From contig SWBL01000197.1 of the NCBI GenBank assembly GCA_024195585.1, positions 1 to 64,000 of the forward strand: 64,000 nt of DNA. The letters are read 5' to 3'. Under the pieces are notes generated by a model. The model saw nothing but the letters and a program-made list of their open reading frames with translations, searched no databases and was not told the origin of the DNA. The number at the start of each line of letters is the position of its first letter. Position 1 is the first letter of the stretch. This document shows positions 59,135 through 64,000 of the stretch, in pieces. Position numbers and translations under genes: made by a program. The DNA comes from Aureobasidium sp. EXF-3400. Its lineage: Eukaryota > Ascomycota > Dothideomycetes > Dothideales > Saccotheciaceae.

Positions 59135-59430
59135 GAGGCAGATAAACACGTCCAGATGACTCGGCTGTGTACAACGACGACTGCTGTCTCTTCACAATGA
59201 TGCTTCCTGTCGCCAGAACCATTTTCGTGTTTGCTTCGCGACACGGAACTCGCGTCCCATCGCGCCTTCCCCACAGCCTTGGCGCTCGAGAGAGCGCTAA
59301 CTCTCGACCCCAGTTGAGCGATAAGATAACCCAAACTGTCGACCAAGAAGCACGATTCCAAACTTGTCCAAACTTGTGCTTCTGTCCAGCGTAACATATC
59401 ATTATCAGTTATCAACACACTATTGTCATC
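59135..59430. promoter_or_regulatory. divergent promoter, DNA2 / F-box gene
   Basis: 296 bases between divergent start codons. An exact MluI box ACGCGT lies just inside DNA2 intron 1 (59042-59047) rather than in this interval; its meaning is uncertain. Confidence 0.45.
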
Positions 59431-60894
59431 ATGTCCGAAACTGCGCGAACAGGGTTGGACTCGTTGCCTGACGAAATCAAGTCTCACATCCTGACCTACC
59501 TTATGCTCCCTCCACCGTCCTGGAATTGGCAGAAGAACACACTTGACATCAATCTGACCCGCTCACCTGATTCGGGAAGTAAACCTCTAAAGTCCTTGAC
59601 CTGTGTGTCGAAAGCCTGGTATCGCCTGGTATCGCCGTTGTTGTACTCGCATCTACAACTTCGCCTTCAAACTCATACAGCCCAGGCTGAGCCCTTGCTT
59701 GCACCAAAGATAAAGGCCATAACTGCCAACTTCCGAGAATGGTTGTTCCGAGATATCGGCTATCCACACGATATCCGGTTGCCATACAGACATGTCTGGC
59801 AGAACCAGGCGACAGCTAAAGCCGCGACGTGGACAGCTATGTTGAACGATCAACTGTCCAGCTTGATCACCTTCCTCGACTCATCAGGAAATTGTAGTGC
59901 TGGTGACGCCGTACAGTCTCTAACCATCATTGCCACCGAAGAACTCAACGACGTCAATCTCGATTATATCCGCGACGAGATGCATTGCTTGATTGCAACA
60001 GCCGCCTTCTGGAACCTGCTTTTCGAGAAGCTTGACCCTACAAGAATAACAGTCCTAGCACCTCCGAGTACGCTTGCTTGCCTTCTTGGCTGCAGCATGA
60101 ACATGATGGATGCTTGGGCATTCCCGGGCATGGCCATGCAGTTGGTCTCTGTCTGGAGAGAGCCTAGACCTGTAGAAGTTGCCGATTGTCGTCGCTCGCC
60201 TTCCGAAAGCGATTACGATATGATGCAACCAGTCGAACTCATCCTGGAGCCCAACGAGTATGGTAGACCCGCTTTCTCGAGTCTTATCTACATCAGACCC
60301 TGGACCCATCTGGCTGTCAATGAAGGGTCTTTCCTCGAAGCTTACTCGACGTACGAATATTTCCACAAGAACCCTCCTGGCATCTTGGCTGCAGTAGGTA
60401 GAGCTTTCCGGCTCGAGATGGACATGTGGTCCGTAGAATACAAAGCTGTCTTTCCCTTCGGCAACCATATCGGAGCGCCACTCGACCGAATCACATACAA
60501 GGGTAACTCTTCGAACGTACGGAGACTATACGTCAAATTAGCACCCGATCCAGATGATAAAATTCTGGACGACCCGGCCCAAGTTGGTAAGGCAGACATT
60601 GCTGATTGCTGGCGCGAAGTTGAATCTGCATACAGATTCCTGACTGATCCTGCATTGAGGGGTGAGCCAGACCTTGCACCACCAGGAGCGGCCAGAGAAC
60701 TTGAGATGTTTGGCTTCGGTGATAGCAGTATCGCTTCGATCAAAGAGACTGTCAGCGGCTCGCTGACCACTGCTGGATGGCAGGAGGTGACAGATAACGA
60801 GTGGCACAGTTGTAGATCTCTATCGCGTCTGAGACCGTCAGCAACTGGTGAAACGAGCGTAGCCGAGGAACTCGAGAACATGCAGGTTGGGTGA
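59431..60894 (+). CDS. F-box-like protein, fungal
   Basis: Single exon of 487 residues from an ATG in good context (GTCATCATGTCC). Residues about 9-60 fit an F-box (LDSLPDEIKSHILTYL, then LKSLTCVSKAWYRLVSPLLY), the motif that binds Skp1 in SCF ubiquitin ligases. The remainder has no LRR or WD repeat pattern that I can see; it looks like the fast-evolving fungal F-box families with a mixed alpha/beta C-terminal region of unknown substrate. No membrane segment or signal peptide. It is divergent from DNA2 with a short shared promoter; I see no functional link. Confidence 0.8.
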   Translation: MSETARTGLDSLPDEIKSHILTYLMLPPPSWNWQKNTLDINLTRSPDSGSKPLKSLTCVSKAWYRLVSPLLYSHLQLRLQTHTAQAEPLLAPKIKAITANFREWLFRDIGYPHDIRLPYRHVWQNQATAKAATWTAMLNDQLSSLITFLDSSGNCSAGDAVQSLTIIATEELNDVNLDYIRDEMHCLIATAAFWNLLFEKLDPTRITVLAPPSTLACLLGCSMNMMDAWAFPGMAMQLVSVWREPRPVEVADCRRSPSESDYDMMQPVELILEPNEYGRPAFSSLIYIRPWTHLAVNEGSFLEAYSTYEYFHKNPPGILAAVGRAFRLEMDMWSVEYKAVFPFGNHIGAPLDRITYKGNSSNVRRLYVKLAPDPDDKILDDPAQVGKADIADCWREVESAYRFLTDPALRGEPDLAPPGAARELEMFGFGDSSIASIKETVSGSLTTAGWQEVTDNEWHSCRSLSRLRPSATGETSVAEELENMQVG

Positions 60895-61264
60895 GCTCGA
60901 TTCTGTTTGCTCGGAACCGTATCAAAAGTCCACAACTCAAACACGCTTGTCTACTCCTCGACGTCGAATGATAGTGCATGTGGAATAATGCGCTGCAACA
61001 CCGCTAGCCTTATACAGGTAAGTCAATAAGAAGGAGTGGGCAAACGAAGAAGTGAGTAGTATTCTGGCCCAAGAAAAAGCCATTCATGTCTAGAGATCAT
61101 TTCTAGAGACTACTCTGTCTTTTGCGTCGTCCATTCACTTTCCCGTCACCACCAACCCTTCATATCTGCGCATCTCAGAATGGTTTGCATGAGAAGGGGT
61201 TTTGCCAGACTGGCTTTCATAGCTAGTACTGTGACTCAAGCCTTGTGTCCAAGCCATTGCGTGG
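60895..61264. other. interval between convergent genes
   Basis: 370 bases between the F-box gene end and the small gene ending at 61265. Short frames on the minus strand here are not supported. Confidence 0.5.
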
Positions 61265-61751
61265 TTAGGCGTCGTCATCCTTGTAACCTCTGACCTTGCC
61301 CTCACACAATCTGCAGTCACACTCCTTGATCTTGTTGTTGAGAAGGTGCCAAACATGGTCGATGAACTGGTCGACCGAGGGGAATCTGCCGCGGGGGTGA
61401 CCGTAGAGGTAAAGGTCCTTGCGTGGAGGGTCCTGTTTCCAGACGGTGTAGTTGACAGGGAGACTGGTGAAGACCAAGTTCACTTCGTACTCTTTGGCTG
61501 CGAATTTGTCAGTCTGATGTCTATAGCATATATGTTAACTGTAGCATACAGTATTTCTTGCTGAGCAGTTCAAGGTATTCGGCCGGGTCTTGACGAGTCA
61601 TGTTGGAGTTTGTGCCAGGGACTTTGTTGGCTTTGCCATCGCTCCAGAAGAGGTTGTGAAGAGGAACACGGATCTCTTCTCCGCTGGCCTTCTTTGCGTC
61701 AATAAGAGCTTGCTGCTCTTTGCGCCATTTTTCGAAGACCACTGGATCCAT
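61265..61751 (-). CDS. small protein resembling the Clr2 N-terminal silencing domain
   Basis: Two exons (61751-61550, 61497-61265; 52-nt intron, GTATGC donor, CGCAG acceptor) give 144 residues. The N-terminus is charged and helical (FEKWRKEQQALIDAKKASGEE); the body reads NKVPGTNSNMTRQDPAEYLE, then KEYEVNLVFTSLPVNYTVWK, DLYLYGHPRGRFPSVDQF, and a Cys motif ECDCRLCEG. The combination of YLYGHP.GR-x-F-x-S with a following Cys-x-Cys-xx-Cys recalls the N-terminal domain of the heterochromatin silencing protein Clr2, but here it stands alone. Family assignment is by eye and moderate. If right, the protein may bind chromatin silencing factors. It is divergent from the next gene. Confidence 0.75.
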
Positions 61752-62072
61752 GGTTGCGGTTTTGGGACTAGCGTGTGGCGCGTGCACGTGGTTTGGTTTG
61801 GTTTGGTGTGGCGTTTTGTGGAGAAAGAAGTGTGGCGGTGTTTTGATGATCGCCCTTACACGAAACATTCACACGTTTGTTCGATTTGCTTGGCCTTCAC
61901 TTGTTTCCGGACCACTCTTCTCAGGACTTGTTACCGGACCATTCCTATCGCTCTTAGAAACTTCAACATCGTATTTATTTACAGTGTTGCATCTCTATAG
62001 CCATGCTATCATAACCCGGACCACATTCAAACCCCCTATCCAACACCCCACCAGGCAATATCTCGAAAAACC
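61752..62072. promoter_or_regulatory. divergent promoter
   Basis: 321 bases between divergent starts; includes a G/T-rich run on the plus strand near 61795-61830. No site assigned. Confidence 0.45.
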
Positions 62073-63154
62073 ATGGATGAATCAACACCGGAGCTGTCTG
62101 ATTCAGAACGTCCAAAAATGATCTTCACACCAAAAACAGACCCAATGATGAGACCGCGCTCCCCTCGACCAACTCTTCCAAACAAAGACCAACGATCAAG
62201 ACTACGGGCTCGCAACCAAATCAAACCCATCAGCGAGAGCAGGATTCTGAATTACTACTGTTTCCCAAACCTCGCAAACGAACTTCACGGAATCCTCGAG
62301 GACGGCGCCTCCTTCGACAACTCAGACACAGACGAAGACTCAGACTACGAATTTCCACCCCAAACAATCCATCGAGAAGGACACCAATTACCAAAATGGA
62401 CAATCAAATGGTTAAAGGAAGGAGAGCAATGTGCTGCTAGAGAATTAGCAACACTACCTTTGATGCCCGCATTTACCGATCAAGAAGATTGGTATGGAAT
62501 TATGGTATTGCCCAAGCCTGAGTCTGAGTCTGAGGAAGATGTTGAGATGGATTCGCCGTCGAGACAGCTTAGAGAAGAGCTTTCCCAAATGTCGCAATCG
62601 GAGGCTAAGCATGTGGAAAAGCCCGATGTTACTCCAGTGGTCCTTATGCCATCACATGAAGAGGTGATGTTGTGGGTTACTGAAGAGCCTGCTTCTACTC
62701 CGTTTGGCTTGAAGAGAATGGCGTCTGAGATCTCAGATTCAGGATTTGGAGATGATGAGCTTGAGGAGCGTAATCGCAAGCGCAAACGTACAGCTCAAGA
62801 CGAATTGCTACGGAGATTGAATGGCAAGACGTGAGCCATATTGCACATTACCTCTTCGAGAAATCACCAACAACAAAGAGGACTTGAGCAGCTTTCACAT
62901 CTTCGTCAGTGATACACGGCAATCAAGGTATCGTGTTGGCTTTCAGTTGCCCAACAGAGAGCGAGAGGATCCAAATGGTCGTGGACGGCTTTCGATCAAG
63001 ACGAGCATATAAGGAGAAGACGAATAACTTGTCTGAAGGCCAGAGAAGGAGATTGGCTGAAGAATCGCTCATGGAACAGGTTTCTGATGCGGTCATCTCT
63101 GGAAATACTCTACCTTCCAGTCTCGTAAGACCTTCTCTACCATCAAGTACTTAG
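62073..63154 (+). CDS. unknown acidic protein with basic nuclear-type motif
   Basis: Modelled as two exons, 62073-62830 and 62947-63154, giving 321 residues; donor GTGAGC, acceptor TTTCAG, phases agree. Without splicing the frame stops at 62834 right after the donor (253 residues). The N-terminus is Pro/Arg-rich, then IKPISESRILNYYCFPN, an acidic run (DNSDTDEDSDYEF), a Trp-containing segment (LPKWTIKWLKEG), an SP/Glu-rich linker, and a basic stretch NRKRKRTAQDELLRRL that could be a nuclear signal. The second exon is helical (VDGFRSRRAYKEKTNNLSEG). I do not recognise a domain or function. The 116-nt intron lacks an obvious branch site near its acceptor, so the second exon is less certain than the first. 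Confidence 0.68.
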
Positions 63155-63411
63155 ACAGCTTCCAAGAGTAGCACTTGTATGTTGCCGAGATATATTACTA
63201 GGTAGTTCTAATAGAACCAAGACTTGGTTGTTTCCTCCTCAAAATGCTCTGTCTTATCTATAGAATGTTCAAGATACCAGTGGACCGCCATAGAGAGTAC
63301 AAGGTGGGTGGTTGGAAGGTATGCTGACGACAGAATATGAGAATGATATACCTATGAGTCGTCAAGTATCTACCCGGGACGCTACACGTGCTTCTTCATC
63401 CCTCGCCGCTT

Positions 63412-64000
63412 TCAATCTCTCTTCTTCTCGATCCTTGGGAGCGAGATCCAGAATAACCAGATGACAACCAGAAGTGCCAGTATAATGGGTTGGAGGACTT
63501 GCACACCCTTCGCTTGTGCACTATCACCAATCAGTACCTATCTTTTGGGTTATCGCTTCTGCAGAACTTACACGACACCAGTAACGAAGGGGAAAATCGC
63601 AGCACCGCTGCCTCCGAAGGCCGCAGCGAAGCCAATACCACTGACATGTAAATGCTTAGGCAAAAGTTTAGTTGTAGCAACTACGGCAGCTGGAAACAAT
63701 GGTCCTAGGAAAAAGCCTTGTAATGCGACTGCAACAGCAGAGACGTAGAATTGGGGCACTAGCCAGAAGAGAAGCTCGAGACCAGTAGCAATGGGGAGAT
63801 AGATGGCGATGGACAACTTCTCACCAATACATGGTGTTACGAAACCAAGCACCAGTCTGCCTACCGTGATACCGAGCCAGAAGCCAGTGGCAGTCATTCC
63901 AGAGGCGAAGGCACCGCCTTGACGTTCTCGAAGCATGAACGTAGTTATCCAACCGCCGAGCGCGACTTCGATACCGACATATCCTAGTAAGAACAAGGCA
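63412..64000 (-). CDS. MFS transporter, C-terminal part (cut by right edge)
   Basis: Partial gene entering from the right edge. The visible exon (from 64000 down to 63572) joins through a 51-nt intron (GTAAGT donor) to a last exon 63520-63412. It encodes about five membrane segments of the second half of a major facilitator: LLGYVGIEVALGGWITTFML, GFWLGITVGRLVLGFV, YLPIATGLELLFWLVP, AVALQGFFLGPLFPAAV, and the last IILALLVVIWLFWISLP, followed by a short basic tail. The EVALGGWITTF and TVGRLVLGFV motifs resemble fungal BSC6/fucose-permease-like MFS proteins. The substrate is unknown, and the 5' part is outside the window. Confidence 0.9.

Overview
The window is nuclear DNA of a filamentous ascomycete (Pezizomycotina). 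The evidence is the short GT-AG introns with CTRAC/CTAAT-type branch sites, Zn2Cys6 regulators, an NsdD-type GATA factor, a sedolisin protease and gene spacing of about 2 kb per gene. The overall protein set suggests Dothideomycetes, but that placement is inference. I see no prophage, CRISPR array, intact transposon or rRNA. Both window edges cut genes: polyubiquitin on the left and an MFS transporter on the right.

Layout. 1-12.5 kb: the 3' end of polyubiquitin, a BRAP2/ETP1-type RING plus UBP-finger ubiquitin ligase, a gene-poor 2.3-kb stretch, a small dsRNA-binding-like protein, a secreted sedolisin, and a large disordered unknown protein. 13-29 kb is a dense housekeeping block: CDC11/Nud1 septation scaffold, RAD51, NUP120, V-ATPase subunit C, APS kinase and the glycine cleavage T protein; the last two are head to head. 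29.1-30.5 kb: two Pol III tRNA-like genes, each with a long insert at the anticodon loop and an oligo-T terminator. 30.5-41.4 kb: a regulator with two kinds of zinc finger, a peroxisomal (-SKL) alpha/beta hydrolase, an unknown protein with an intron whose acceptor carries an in-frame stop, a gene-poor 2.2 kb, dynactin p25 and a SET-domain protein. 41.4-47.3 kb: a 4.2-kb non-coding stretch leading into the NsdD-type GATA factor. 48.7-64 kb: glutamate-cysteine ligase, an eight-exon Zn2Cys6 activator, the DNA2 helicase-nuclease, an F-box protein, a small Clr2-like protein, an unknown nuclear-type protein and the partial MFS transporter.

Functional themes. Genome maintenance (RAD51, DNA2), cell division and cytoskeleton (CDC11, dynactin p25), ubiquitin (polyubiquitin, BRAP2, F-box), sulfur/thiol metabolism (APS kinase, glutamate-cysteine ligase) and development (NsdD) all occur, but these genes are scattered and I do not read them as one cluster. 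Exon boundaries were derived by hand from splice signals and frame continuity; each multi-exon model closes in frame except DNA2, which has one unresolved junction. The least-explained parts are the two insert-containing tRNA-like genes, the DNA2 junction, the retained-intron gene at 35.1-36.4 kb and the long silent stretches.
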